Positions 18,278 through 26,157 of a DNA stretch of 64,000 nt are shown here, in pieces. This DNA comes from Halanaerobium polyolivorans (GTDB taxonomy: Bacteria > Bacillota > Halanaerobiia > Halanaerobiales > Halanaerobiaceae). The position numbers were made by a program, and so were the translations under genes. Every line of letters begins with the position of its first letter. The first letter of the stretch is position 1. Under the pieces are notes generated by a model that saw only the letters and a list, made by a program, of their open reading frames with translations, ran no database searches and was not told the DNA's origin. The stretch lies in the NCBI RefSeq assembly GCF_020711195.1, contig NZ_JAJFAT010000006.1, forward strand, positions 86,061 to 150,060, read 5' to 3'.

Positions 18278-19510
18278 ATGGAAAAAAGTCGATTTAATAG
18301 GATTTTAATAATTTTAGTAATTTTGCTTTTGGCTTTTAGTTTCAGTACTTTTGCCTATAATTTAAGATTAAATAATCGGGGAAGTGAAGTTCTAGAAGTG
18401 CAGAAGTATTTAGCAGAACTGGGTTATGAGCTTTCAACGGATGGGATTTTTGGTAGCGGAACTGAAGAAGCAGTTAAAGACTTTCAGAGGAGTAATAACT
18501 TAACGGTTGATGGTATAGTTGGCAGAGAGACTTACCAGGTACTAAAAAATTCTTTCGTTGAAAAAGTGTCATATGAGTTATACATAGTTAGTCGAGGAGA
18601 TTCTCTTTCTAATATTGCAAACAGCCGTAATTTAACTGTTTCAGAAATTAAAAATTTTAACAAATTAACTTCTGAAAGAATTAATTATGGGCAGACTTTA
18701 AAAATACCGGTAGAAGCTATTGGTGGTAATGATCAAAAGCAAGAAGCTGAAAGTTCTACTTATACAGTCAGGAGAGGTGATACACTCTCCCAGATTGCAA
18801 ATAGAAATAATCTTAAGGTAGAGGATATTATTGCTAAAAATAATATCAGTTCAGACTTTATTAGAGAAGGTCAGGAACTAAGACTTCCTAACTCAACAAA
18901 TAGTCAGCAGAGCTCAAATAATAGAGATAATAGTAGTGGAAGTTCTGAAAATAATTTGAAACATGAAGTTCAACCTGGAGAATCTTTAAGTGTTATTGCT
19001 CAACAATATGGTACAAGAACATCAGATATTAGAGCAAATAATGATCTTCAGGGTGATAGAATTTATGCTGGACAGGAATTAGTAATTAAAGGTGCCAGTA
19101 GATCAGGACCAATTCGATTAGAAAAAGGTTCTATAATCTGGCCTGTTAGAGGGAGAGTAACTTCAGAGTTTGGTTGGAGGGATCATCCGGTAAATAATGA
19201 GAGATCATTTCATAATGGACTTGATATTGCTGTTCCAACAGGAACTGATATAAAAGCTGCAGCTTCAGGTCAGGTGACACATAGTGGCTGGATGAATGGT
19301 TTCGGTTATACTGTGGTTATTGATCATGGTAATAATATAGAAACCCTTTATGGACATAACTCTAGATTATTAGTTTCTAGGGGTGAAAATGTTCAACAAG
19401 GACAGAGAATAGCTCTTTCTGGTAATACGGGAATGAGTACAGGCCCTCACCTTCATTTTGGGGTTTTAAGAAATGACGAACCCTTAGATCCAAGAAAATA
19501 CTTACCTTAA
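18278..19510 (+). CDS. exported LysM/M23 murein endopeptidase with peptidoglycan-binding domain
   Basis: Signal peptide (~27 residues), then a PG_binding_1 domain (LGYELSTDGIFGSGTEEAV...LTVDGIVG, ~30-95) and three LysM modules (YIVSRGDSLSNIA, YTVRRGDTLSQIA, HEVQPGESLSVIA). A Ser/Asn-rich linker follows the second LysM. The C-terminal M23 domain has HNGLDIAVPTG, the catalytic HGNN segment and HLHFG. The family cleaves peptide cross-links in murein; an NlpD/EnvC-like activator role is possible, but the zinc ligands look intact. The ATG is preceded by AAAGGAGGGG. A strong terminator follows. Confidence 0.9.
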   Translation: MEKSRFNRILIILVILLLAFSFSTFAYNLRLNNRGSEVLEVQKYLAELGYELSTDGIFGSGTEEAVKDFQRSNNLTVDGIVGRETYQVLKNSFVEKVSYELYIVSRGDSLSNIANSRNLTVSEIKNFNKLTSERINYGQTLKIPVEAIGGNDQKQEAESSTYTVRRGDTLSQIANRNNLKVEDIIAKNNISSDFIREGQELRLPNSTNSQQSSNNRDNSSGSSENNLKHEVQPGESLSVIAQQYGTRTSDIRANNDLQGDRIYAGQELVIKGASRSGPIRLEKGSIIWPVRGRVTSEFGWRDHPVNNERSFHNGLDIAVPTGTDIKAAASGQVTHSGWMNGFGYTVVIDHGNNIETLYGHNSRLLVSRGENVQQGQRIALSGNTGMSTGPHLHFGVLRNDEPLDPRKYLP

Positions 19511-19525
19511 AAAATATTAGCAAAG

Positions 19526-19566
19526 ATATAAGCAGGCAAAAATGTCTGCTTATATTGCTTTTTTTC
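19526..19566 (+). terminator. intrinsic terminator of the M23 peptidase gene
   Basis: A 12-bp stem (ATATAAGCAGGC / GTCTGCTTATAT, one G.U pair) with a 6-nt loop, followed within 3 nt by a run of seven T. Confidence 0.9.
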
Positions 19567-19595
19567 TTGACAAGTATTAAAATGGGTGATATTAT
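19567..19595 (+). promoter_or_regulatory. promoter of the Lys-fMet-Phe tRNA operon
   Basis: TTGACA at 19567-19572, a 17-bp spacer and TATTAT at 19590-19595, about 20 bp before the first tRNA. It directly abuts the T-run of the preceding terminator. Confidence 0.8.
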
Positions 19596-19616
19596 ATAAA
19601 CTGTCGCTGGTTAAAT

Positions 19617-19692
19617 GGGCCATTAGCTCAGTTGGTAGAGCACCTGACTTTTAATCAGGTTGTCGGAGGTTCGATTCCTCCATGGCTCACCA
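19617..19692 (+). tRNA. tRNA-Lys (anticodon TTT)
   Basis: Full cloverleaf: the acceptor GGGCCAT pairs with ATGGCTC, the D arm is AGCTCAGTTGGTAGAGCA, the anticodon loop is CTTTTAA, and the T loop is TTCGATT. CCA is encoded. Confidence 0.97.
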
Positions 19693-19700
19693 TTTATTGA

Positions 19701-19777
19701 CGCGGGGTGGAGCAGTCCGGTAGCTCGTCAGGCTCATAATCTGGAGGTCGTCGGTTCGAATCCGGCCCCCGCAACCA
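19701..19777 (+). tRNA. initiator tRNA-fMet (anticodon CAT)
   Basis: The acceptor begins CGCGGGG and ends CCCCGCA, leaving the unpaired C1/A72 that marks an initiator; the anticodon loop is CTCATAA and CCA is encoded. The anticodon stem (TCAGG / TCTGG) gives A29-U41, G30-C40 and G31.U39 instead of the usual three G-C pairs. Confidence 0.95.
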
Positions 19778-19802
19778 TTTTTATTTTTTTAAACTTAAAT
19801 AG

Positions 19803-19878
19803 GGTGAGATAGCTCAGTTGGTAGAGCAGTGGATTGAAAATCCACGTGTCGACAGTTCGATTCTGTCTCTCACCACCA
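19803..19878 (+). tRNA. tRNA-Phe (anticodon GAA), copy 1
   Basis: The acceptor GGTGAGA pairs with TCTCACC, the anticodon loop is TTGAAAA within a GTGGA/TCCAC stem, and CCA is encoded. It is identical over its full 76 bp to the copy at 35939-36014. Confidence 0.97.
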
Positions 19879-19890
19879 TTTCGTAATTAA

Positions 19891-19916
19891 GGCAGGCAGT
19901 AGCTTGTCTTTTTTTT
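19891..19916 (+). terminator. terminator of the Lys-fMet-Phe tRNA operon
   Basis: A 7-bp stem GGCAGGC / GCTTGTC (two G.U pairs) with an AGTA loop, followed by eight T. Confidence 0.85.
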
Positions 19917-19964
19917 ATTTAAGATAAGAAAAAAATACCACAATTTTAAATCTCAGCCTACTCC

Positions 19965-19993
19965 TTGACACTTAAAAAAGATTAATTTATAAT
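19965..19993 (+). promoter_or_regulatory. consensus promoter of the ykvI-etf-dehydrogenase operon
   Basis: A perfect TTGACA at 19965-19970, a 17-bp spacer and a perfect TATAAT at 19988-19993. Confidence 0.85.
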
Positions 19994-20004
19994 TAAATAA
20001 GCCT

Positions 20005-20027
20005 TTACTTTGCTGTGCTAAAGTAGG
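20005..20027 (+). promoter_or_regulatory. inverted repeat in the leader of the ykvI-etf operon
   Basis: TACTTT and AAAGTA, extended by wobble pairs, flank GCTGTGCT just after the expected transcription start. It could be an operator or a 5'-UTR stem-loop; there is no T-run. Confidence 0.45.
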
Positions 20028-20070
20028 GTCAATAAATATTTTCAAATAATTTAGTAGAGGAGTTTGAGTA

Positions 20071-21171
20071 GTGGAGAAAAGTAAATTTGCAGTTCCGGTT
20101 TTTTTAAGTGTAGCTTTTGTTTGGTTTACAACTCATTTTGGTGGTGGTTTTGCTTCAGGTAGGCAGGCAGCAGAATTTTTTGTCATGCATGGTTGGTATT
20201 CTGTATTTACTCCTATTTTAGCAATGGGAATAGATGCCATAATTTTTTATTATGCCTGGGATTTCAGTGTAGTTAACAAGACATATGATTACAGAAGTTG
20301 GACAGATGAGTTTTATTATCCATATCACAAAATTTTTTCTAATTTATATGAAATAATTTTTGTTATGACAATGGGAGTAGCAACAGCAGTTGCTTTTGCA
20401 ACAGGTGGTAGTACAATTGAATCTGCATTAGGAACACCTTATTTACCTAATACAATTATTATTGCAGTAATAATCTTTTTTCTCACTATTTTTGGGGCAA
20501 AGGTTGTTAGAAAGGCAGCAACTTACATAGGTATAGCAATAATTATTGGTGTAATTGTGGTTTATGGGGCAAATGCAGTTGCCAGTTTTCCCAGAATAAT
20601 AGCAGTAATATCTGATCAAACTGCAAAAACTAATGTCTGGTCAGCCTTATGGAGTATGCTGCTTTATGCCAGTTTTCAAGCGATTGCAGTTGGAGCATAT
20701 GTAGCAGTAGCAGATGTATTAGAAACTAGAGAAGATGCTCTAAAAGCAGCCTGGGCTGGCTTTGTCATTAATGGAGTTTTACTAACTTTAGCTTCATTAA
20801 CTGTTTTAGCTTATTATCCGGATATTTTGGAAATTCCAGTTCCTACAATTTTTGTGGTTAATAATGGAGTTGGGGGAGCTCTAGCAGAAAATGTTATTTC
20901 TACCTTGATTATTTTAGGTGTTATTTCAACCGGGGTTAATTTTGTTTTTGGAGGAGTTAAGAGAATTATTGCCTGGTGGCCTAATGATAATACAGGCCGC
21001 AGCCATTCTATATTTGCCTCTTTAGTCTTTGTAGTATTAACCTGGTCTATAGCCCGTTTTGGTCTGATTCCACTGGTGGCTAGAGGATATGGCTTTTTAG
21101 GATATTTAGGTATACCAGTTCTAATTATCCCGGTATTTTATAGATTAATCAAAAGAAGATTTGGGAGTTGA
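20071..21171 (+). CDS. YkvI-family membrane transporter
   Basis: A 366-residue protein with about ten membrane helices and the N-terminal FVWFTTHFGGGFASGRQAAEF segment. This glycine-rich broken first helix is typical of YkvI (COG3949), a LeuT-fold/APC-superfamily branch with unassigned substrates. It starts with GTG behind GAGGAG. It is the first gene of a tight operon with etfB (4 bp later), etfA and a GlcD-like dehydrogenase. From this context it may import the 2-hydroxyacid, or another carboxylate, oxidised by that complex. This is inference: the usual partner of such dehydrogenases is an LctP/LutP permease, which this is not. Confidence 0.78.
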   Translation: MEKSKFAVPVFLSVAFVWFTTHFGGGFASGRQAAEFFVMHGWYSVFTPILAMGIDAIIFYYAWDFSVVNKTYDYRSWTDEFYYPYHKIFSNLYEIIFVMTMGVATAVAFATGGSTIESALGTPYLPNTIIIAVIIFFLTIFGAKVVRKAATYIGIAIIIGVIVVYGANAVASFPRIIAVISDQTAKTNVWSALWSMLLYASFQAIAVGAYVAVADVLETREDALKAAWAGFVINGVLLTLASLTVLAYYPDILEIPVPTIFVVNNGVGGALAENVISTLIILGVISTGVNFVFGGVKRIIAWWPNDNTGRSHSIFASLVFVVLTWSIARFGLIPLVARGYGFLGYLGIPVLIIPVFYRLIKRRFGS

Positions 21172-21175
21172 TAGC

Positions 21176-21979
21176 TTGCATATTATAGTTCTGATTAAAC
21201 AGGTCCCTGAGATGGATAAAGTTTTATTTGATTCTGAAAAGGGAAGAATAGATAGAAAATCAGCTGGAGTAGAGGTTAATCCTTTTGATTTAAATGCCCT
21301 TGAAACTGCTGTAGCGATTAAAGAACAAACAGGAGCAGAAATCAGTGTTTTAAGTATGGGGCCCAACAGAGCAGAAGAGGCTCTTAAAGAAGCTGTAGCC
21401 AGAGGAGCAGATAATGCTTATCTTTTAAGTGATCAAAAGTTTGCAGGTGCTGATACCATTGCTACCTCAGCCAGCCTGGCAGCAGCAGTAGAAACTATCG
21501 GTGCTTATGATCTCATTATTGCAGGTGAGATGAGTGTAGATGGTGATACAGCTCAAGTAGGTCCTCAGACTGCTGAGTTTTTAAATATCAATCATGCAGC
21601 CTATGTTAGTGAGTTGATTTCTCTAAATGAAAGTGAAATTACGATTAAAACTTCACTCTGGCAGGCCAATTACAGTAAAAGCTTTAGTTACCCTTTATTG
21701 ATAACTGTGACCAAAGATATTAATACACCTCGTTTACCTTCGTTTAAAGCTAAACTGAAGGCCAGAAAAGCTGAGGTAAAGAATTTAACTCTGGCAGATA
21801 TTAAAGAAAAGCTAAAAATTGATAAAGTTGGATTTAAAGGTTCACCAACCTGGGTGGATAATATAGTTGTTCCTGCAGAAATTAGTAGAAAGACAAAGGT
21901 CTTTAGTGAAGAAGAAAAAGAAAGTGCTTATCACAAAATCAAAGAAATATTAATCGAAAAAAATTTGATGGAGGATTAA
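21176..21979 (+). CDS. etfB: electron transfer flavoprotein beta subunit
   Basis: Typical EtfB of ~268 residues. IVLIKQVPEM is at the N-terminus, VNPFDLNALE near residue 37, then ISVLSMGP and the nucleotide/FAD-binding stretch DGDTAQVGPQTAEFL. The TTG at 21176 is favoured because GGGAG lies 8 bp upstream, and starting there places the gene 4 bp after the ykvI stop. EtfB pairs with EtfA in a heterodimer carrying FAD. The operon with a GlcD-like dehydrogenase matches the lctBCD arrangement of anaerobes, where EtfB FAD performs flavin-based electron bifurcation. Bifurcation here is inferred from context. Confidence 0.92.
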   Translation: MHIIVLIKQVPEMDKVLFDSEKGRIDRKSAGVEVNPFDLNALETAVAIKEQTGAEISVLSMGPNRAEEALKEAVARGADNAYLLSDQKFAGADTIATSASLAAAVETIGAYDLIIAGEMSVDGDTAQVGPQTAEFLNINHAAYVSELISLNESEITIKTSLWQANYSKSFSYPLLITVTKDINTPRLPSFKAKLKARKAEVKNLTLADIKEKLKIDKVGFKGSPTWVDNIVVPAEISRKTKVFSEEEKESAYHKIKEILIEKNLMED

Positions 21980-21981
21980 CT

Positions 21982-22953
21982 ATGGCAGCAAAAAAAGAAT
22001 TATTAATTCTGGCTGAATACAGTCAGAATAAAATACACCCGGTTGTATTCGAGCTTCTAAATAAGGGTCAAAAACTGGCAGAAAAAGCTGATTTGAATTT
22101 ATCAGTTCTACTTTTGCTCCCGAAAAAAATAGATTTTTCTGAATTGATAGCCCATGGAGCAGATAAGGTTTATTATATGGAAGATCCAGTCTTTGCTAAT
22201 CCAGATGAATTTATATACAAAGAAAACATTCTCAGCTTTTTAGCAAAGGCTCAGATAGAAATAGTTTTAACAGGAGCAACAAATTTTGGCCGTTCACTGG
22301 CTCCTAGAATTGCTGCTGGACTCAAAACAGGTTTAACAGCTGACTGTACAGCTTTAGATATCGATGAAGCTGGTAATTTAATTCAGATCAGACCTGCTTT
22401 TAGTGAAAATATTCTGGCTCACATTAAATCTGATAGCAGACCGCAAATGGCAACAATTCGCTATCAAGAATTCAAAAAAGGTACTGCAGATAGGTCCAGA
22501 CAGGGAGAAATAATAGCTTTAGAAACAAAGATTAAGGATAATCCTAATTTAAAGGATATAAAAAAATTGAGTGATAGAGAAATTAATATTGCAGAAGCAG
22601 ATATAATTGTAGCTGGTGGAAGTGGTGTCAAAAACGGAGAAGATTTTAAATTACTTAAAGAATTAGCAGATCTTTTAGGTGGCCAGCTGGCAGCTTCTCG
22701 TGATGTTGTAGATGCTGGTTTAATAGCAAAGGAATATCAGGTAGGTTATAGTGGGCAAAGAGTAAAACCAAAACTATATTTTGCCTTTGGTATTTCTGGA
22801 GCACCTCAGCATTTAGCAGGGATGAAAGAAGCAGAGACTATTGTGGCAGTAAATACTGATCCTTCTGCCCCAATTTTTAATCTTGCTGATTATGGAATAG
22901 TAGCTGATCTCTATCAAGTTATTCCGGAACTTATTGAAATGCTTAAAAATTAA
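21982..22953 (+). CDS. etfA: electron transfer flavoprotein alpha subunit
   Basis: A 323-residue EtfA with the C-terminal FAD domain signature: LLGGQLAASRDVVDAG, VGYSGQRVKPKLYFAFGISGAPQH and VAVNTDPSAPIFNLADYG. There is no N-terminal ferredoxin-like [4Fe-4S] extension, which some lactate-dehydrogenase-linked EtfA proteins (LctC) carry; this copy begins directly with the core domain. It starts with ATG 2 bp after the etfB stop. It provides the shuttling FAD of the Etf dimer to the downstream dehydrogenase. Confidence 0.93.
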   Translation: MAAKKELLILAEYSQNKIHPVVFELLNKGQKLAEKADLNLSVLLLLPKKIDFSELIAHGADKVYYMEDPVFANPDEFIYKENILSFLAKAQIEIVLTGATNFGRSLAPRIAAGLKTGLTADCTALDIDEAGNLIQIRPAFSENILAHIKSDSRPQMATIRYQEFKKGTADRSRQGEIIALETKIKDNPNLKDIKKLSDREINIAEADIIVAGGSGVKNGEDFKLLKELADLLGGQLAASRDVVDAGLIAKEYQVGYSGQRVKPKLYFAFGISGAPQHLAGMKEAETIVAVNTDPSAPIFNLADYGIVADLYQVIPELIEMLKN

Positions 22954-22988
22954 AAATATCTTTATCGAATTATATTGGAGGAAAAATA

Positions 22989-24395
22989 ATGAAGCAAGTA
23001 GTTATTAATGATTTAAAAAAAATTGTTGGTGATAAATGGGTAGATCAAAACCCGGAAAGAGTTTTATCATACAGCAGAGAAAGTACAAATGATAATTATA
23101 CTCTGGTAGCTCCTGAGCCAATAGAAGGTTCAGTTGTTGTTAAAGCTGCTGATGCAGAAGAAATTTCGCAAATTTTAAAATATGCCAATCAGGAAAAAAT
23201 TAATGTAATTGCCAGAGGTGCGGGTACTGCACTTTCTGCAAATACGATTCCTGCTCAAGAAAGCATTATTTTATCTTTAGAAAGGTTAAATAAAATTTTA
23301 GAATTAGATGAAGAAAATATGCTTTTAAAATGTGAGGCTGCTGTTAGTTTGGGTGATTTAAATGAAAGATTAAAAAGCAATGACCACCTTTACTTTCCTC
23401 TCCATCCTGGAGATGAAGGAGCGCAGGTAGGAGGAATGGCCTCTATGAATGCAGGTGGTGTAAGAGCTGTTAAGCATGGTATTATGAGAAATCAGGTTCT
23501 CGGTATGGAAGTTGTACTACCAACAGGAGAAATAGTTCATTATGGTGGTAGTGAAGGTAAATTATTAAAAAACAATGCCGGTTATGATTTAATGCAGTTG
23601 ATGATAGGTAGTGAGGGCACCCTTGGTATTATTACCGAAGTTAGCCTTAAACTTTATCCTGAGCCAAAGGCAAATGGAACTTTAATTGTTGCTTTTGCCA
23701 GCAGAGAAGATGCTTTTGCTGCTGTTCCGGCGATTTTAAAAAAAGGTATTATACCGATGGCCTTAGAATATGTGGAAAAAGATGAAATAGAATTGGCTGC
23801 AGCTGATATAGGGAAAAAATGGCCAGCTCAAAATGGAGAATATTTTTTAATGATTATGCTCTCTGAAGCAGAAGAAGATGATCTTTTTGAGATAGGAGCC
23901 CAGATTGACCAAATTACTGCTGAGCATAATGCGGTTGATATGTTAATTGCTCAGACCACAGCTGAGCGCAAAGATATTTTGGAGATTAGAAGCCATATTT
24001 TACCGGCTATTTCTGATAAAATTATTGATAGTCCTGATGTGACAGTTCCAAGAAGTAAGCTCTGTGAATATTTAAATATTTTAAATGAACTTGAAGAAAA
24101 ATATAATACTAGGTGTCCGGTGGTGGCCCATGCCGGAGATGGTAATTTACATGTTATTATTTTAAAAGAAGCTGGCTCTAAACCGGATTATTATGAAAGC
24201 TTGAAAAAGGATATCTATCAGAATGCAGTGGATATCGGAGGAACAATTACCGGTGAACATGGAGTTGGCGAAATGCGTTTAGAATATTTGAAAATGATGT
24301 ATTCAGAGAGAGAACTAGAAATAATGGAAAAAATAAAAGATGCTTTTGACCCAAATGATATTTTAAATTCGGGTAAAAGCATCATTAGAAAATAA
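22989..24395 (+). CDS. FAD-binding 2-hydroxyacid (D-lactate/glycolate) dehydrogenase, GlcD/LctD-like
   Basis: VAO/PCMH-type flavoenzyme of 468 residues. The FAD-binding part has VIARGAGTALSANT, LHPGDEGAQVGGMASMNAGG and LMIGSEGTLGIITEVSLKLYP. The C-terminal FAD-oxidase domain has VVAHAGDGNLHV and TGEHGVGEMRLEYL. These are hallmarks of GlcD, D-lactate dehydrogenases and the LctD subunit of the bifurcating lactate dehydrogenase complex. It follows etfA by 35 bp with GGAGG before its ATG. With EtfAB it would oxidise lactate or a similar acid using NAD+ while consuming reduced ferredoxin; glycolate or 2-hydroxyglutarate are alternatives. Confidence 0.88.
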   Translation: MKQVVINDLKKIVGDKWVDQNPERVLSYSRESTNDNYTLVAPEPIEGSVVVKAADAEEISQILKYANQEKINVIARGAGTALSANTIPAQESIILSLERLNKILELDEENMLLKCEAAVSLGDLNERLKSNDHLYFPLHPGDEGAQVGGMASMNAGGVRAVKHGIMRNQVLGMEVVLPTGEIVHYGGSEGKLLKNNAGYDLMQLMIGSEGTLGIITEVSLKLYPEPKANGTLIVAFASREDAFAAVPAILKKGIIPMALEYVEKDEIELAAADIGKKWPAQNGEYFLMIMLSEAEEDDLFEIGAQIDQITAEHNAVDMLIAQTTAERKDILEIRSHILPAISDKIIDSPDVTVPRSKLCEYLNILNELEEKYNTRCPVVAHAGDGNLHVIILKEAGSKPDYYESLKKDIYQNAVDIGGTITGEHGVGEMRLEYLKMMYSERELEIMEKIKDAFDPNDILNSGKSIIRK

Positions 24396-24405
24396 TAATT
24401 TTTAG

Positions 24406-24435
24406 ATCACCTATTGCTGCTCAGCTTTAGGTGAT
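24406..24435. terminator. bidirectional hairpin between the dehydrogenase and mscS genes
   Basis: A perfect 8-bp inverted repeat ATCACCTA / TAGGTGAT with a 14-nt loop and T-rich flanks on both sides. It overlaps the final codons of the mscS gene on the minus strand. Confidence 0.65.
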
Positions 24436-25451
24436 TTGTTTTTGTTTGGGAATTCTACTCTTGTTTTGGGCAGGCTTTCTGGATAATTTTCTTTAATAAA
24501 TTTAATTAAATGCTCTCTTAAAAAGACCCTTAATTCCCAGGCGGTTGGAGAATCATCTGCACTGACTAAGATTCTAAGCTGCATTGATTTTTCAGTTGCA
24601 TCAGTTACCTGAATCACCTTAACTTGATTATTCCAGAGTTCATTATCTTCTAATAATCTATCTAGTTCTTTTCTGATTTCATCAATTGCTACTGTGTAAT
24701 CAGTATAAAGGAAAACAGTTCCCAAAATAGAGGAAGTTTTGCGGGTCCAGTTTTGAAAGGTGTTTTCTATAAAATAGGTTGTTGGGACAACAAGCCTTCT
24801 TTGATCCCAGATTTTAACTACAACATAGGTTAAGTTAATCTCTTCTATCCAGCCCCATTCACCTTCAACTATTACCACATCATCAACTCTAATCGGCTGA
24901 GCTACAGCCAGCTGAATTCCAGCAATAATGGAAGCAATTATTTTTTGAGCTGAAAAACCTATGATAATACTGGCCACACCAGCAGAGGCAAAAAGACTTA
25001 TTCCGAATTTTTGGATTGATTCAAAGGTCATTAAGGCAGTAGATACTGCAAAAAAGATTATTATAACTGTAATAACCTTTTCTAAGATATTATATTGGGT
25101 GTGTATTTTTCTTGCTTTTAAATTATCATTAACATCTACCCGATGTTTTTCTGCCATAAAGATTTTAAATACTTTTAGAAGTTTAATAAGTATCCAGGAG
25201 ATCGAAAAAATTAATGTTATATCTAAGAGATGTTTTAAATTCCCCCAAAAAAGATTAAGTTCTTCTGTAAAGGCAAAGGGTATTAAAAGAGCGATATTCA
25301 AAAAGAGTAAAAAGATTGGCAATTTAAGATTTTCCTTGATCTTTTTATATTTTTCTCCAGAGACTTTTTTTAAAATTAATCTGGTGGCTTGAAGCAAAAT
25401 GAAATAAATAAGAAGAAATATACCTAAACTCAAAGCAAAATTATACAGCAT
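24411..25451 (-). CDS. mechanosensitive ion channel family protein (MscS-like)
   Basis: A 346-residue protein. Several N-terminal helices are followed by the pore-lining TM3 region (FGISLFASAGVASIIIGFSAQKI) and the cytosolic beta domain VDDVVIVEGEWGWIEEINL, then a C-terminal alpha/beta region. This is the MscS architecture with a longer YbdG/YnaI-like N-terminal membrane part. It would act as a turgor-release valve, useful for an organism facing salt changes. The start ATG at 25451 is preceded by GAGGTGAGT. It is transcribed convergently with the dehydrogenase operon and divergently from the cyclophilin gene. Confidence 0.88.
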   Translation of the reverse strand: MLYNFALSLGIFLLIYFILLQATRLILKKVSGEKYKKIKENLKLPIFLLFLNIALLIPFAFTEELNLFWGNLKHLLDITLIFSISWILIKLLKVFKIFMAEKHRVDVNDNLKARKIHTQYNILEKVITVIIIFFAVSTALMTFESIQKFGISLFASAGVASIIIGFSAQKIIASIIAGIQLAVAQPIRVDDVVIVEGEWGWIEEINLTYVVVKIWDQRRLVVPTTYFIENTFQNWTRKTSSILGTVFLYTDYTVAIDEIRKELDRLLEDNELWNNQVKVIQVTDATEKSMQLRILVSADDSPTAWELRVFLREHLIKFIKENYPESLPKTRVEFPNKNKSPKAEQQ

Positions 25452-25505
25452 ATTTACTCACCTCTAATCTATTATAAGAAAAGTTGCCCCTTTAATGCAA
25501 ATTAT

Positions 25506-25534
25506 TTGTTTTTAAAGAGATTATCTATTATAAT
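25506..25534 (+). promoter_or_regulatory. promoter of the cyclophilin gene
   Basis: TTGTTT at 25506-25511, a 17-bp spacer and TATAAT at 25529-25534, 45 bp before the GTG start. Confidence 0.65.
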
Positions 25535-25578
25535 TAAATAAGTCAAATTAATTATTTTAAGAAGAAAGGTGGTTTATT

Positions 25579-26100
25579 GTGGATAAAAATCCAGAAGTAA
25601 AAATTATTTTAAATAGTGGTGAAGAGATTAAATTAGAATTATATCCTGAACAAGCTGAAAATACAGTCAATAATTTTATCGATCTGGCCGAAAAAGATTA
25701 TTATGATGGGCTAAAATTTCATCGGGTAATCAAAGGTTTTATGATCCAGGGCGGTTGTCCAGAAGGTACTGGCAGAGGTAATCCAGGTTATGCAATTAAA
25801 GGTGAATTTGCCAGCAATGGTTATGATAATGACCTCAGCCATAAAAGAGGAGTTATTTCCATGGCCCGCAGTCAAAACCCTAATTCTGCAGGATCACAGT
25901 TTTTTATAGTTCATCAGGATGCACCTCACCTTGATGGTCAGTATGCAGCCTTTGGTGAAGTAATTGAAGGTATGGATGCAGTTGATAAAGTTGCTGATGT
26001 CAAAACAGATGCTCGTGATATGCCTTTAGAAGACCAGGTTATTTCTAAGGTAGAGGTAGAACTATTTGGTCAGGAATATGAAGCACCAGAAATAGTTTAA
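25579..26100 (+). CDS. peptidyl-prolyl cis-trans isomerase, cyclophilin type
   Basis: Single-domain cytosolic cyclophilin of 173 residues without a signal peptide. Active-site segments are FHRVIKGFMIQGGCPEGTGRG (catalytic Arg, Phe and Gln), SMARSQNPNSAGSQFFI and HLDGQYAAFGEV. It catalyses proline isomerisation during folding. The GTG start is preceded by AAAGGTGG. It is monocistronic, with its own promoter and a terminator hairpin shared with the convergent flavoprotein gene. Confidence 0.95.
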   Translation: MDKNPEVKIILNSGEEIKLELYPEQAENTVNNFIDLAEKDYYDGLKFHRVIKGFMIQGGCPEGTGRGNPGYAIKGEFASNGYDNDLSHKRGVISMARSQNPNSAGSQFFIVHQDAPHLDGQYAAFGEVIEGMDAVDKVADVKTDARDMPLEDQVISKVEVELFGQEYEAPEIV

Positions 26101-26130
26101 GTTAAAACATTGGCTAAAAATATCAACAAT

Positions 26131-26157
26131 TAAAGGTCAGCAAATAGCTGGCCTTTA
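26131..26157. terminator. bidirectional terminator between cyclophilin and flavoprotein genes
   Basis: An 11-bp stem TAAAGGTCAGC / GCTGGCCTTTA (one G.U pair) with a 5-nt loop; A- and T-rich flanks serve both strands. Confidence 0.85.

Noticed and set aside
24961..25392. 143-residue + ORF antisense to the MscS gene
   Set aside because: Covers the conserved pore region of mscS on the other strand; codon and residue use look random.
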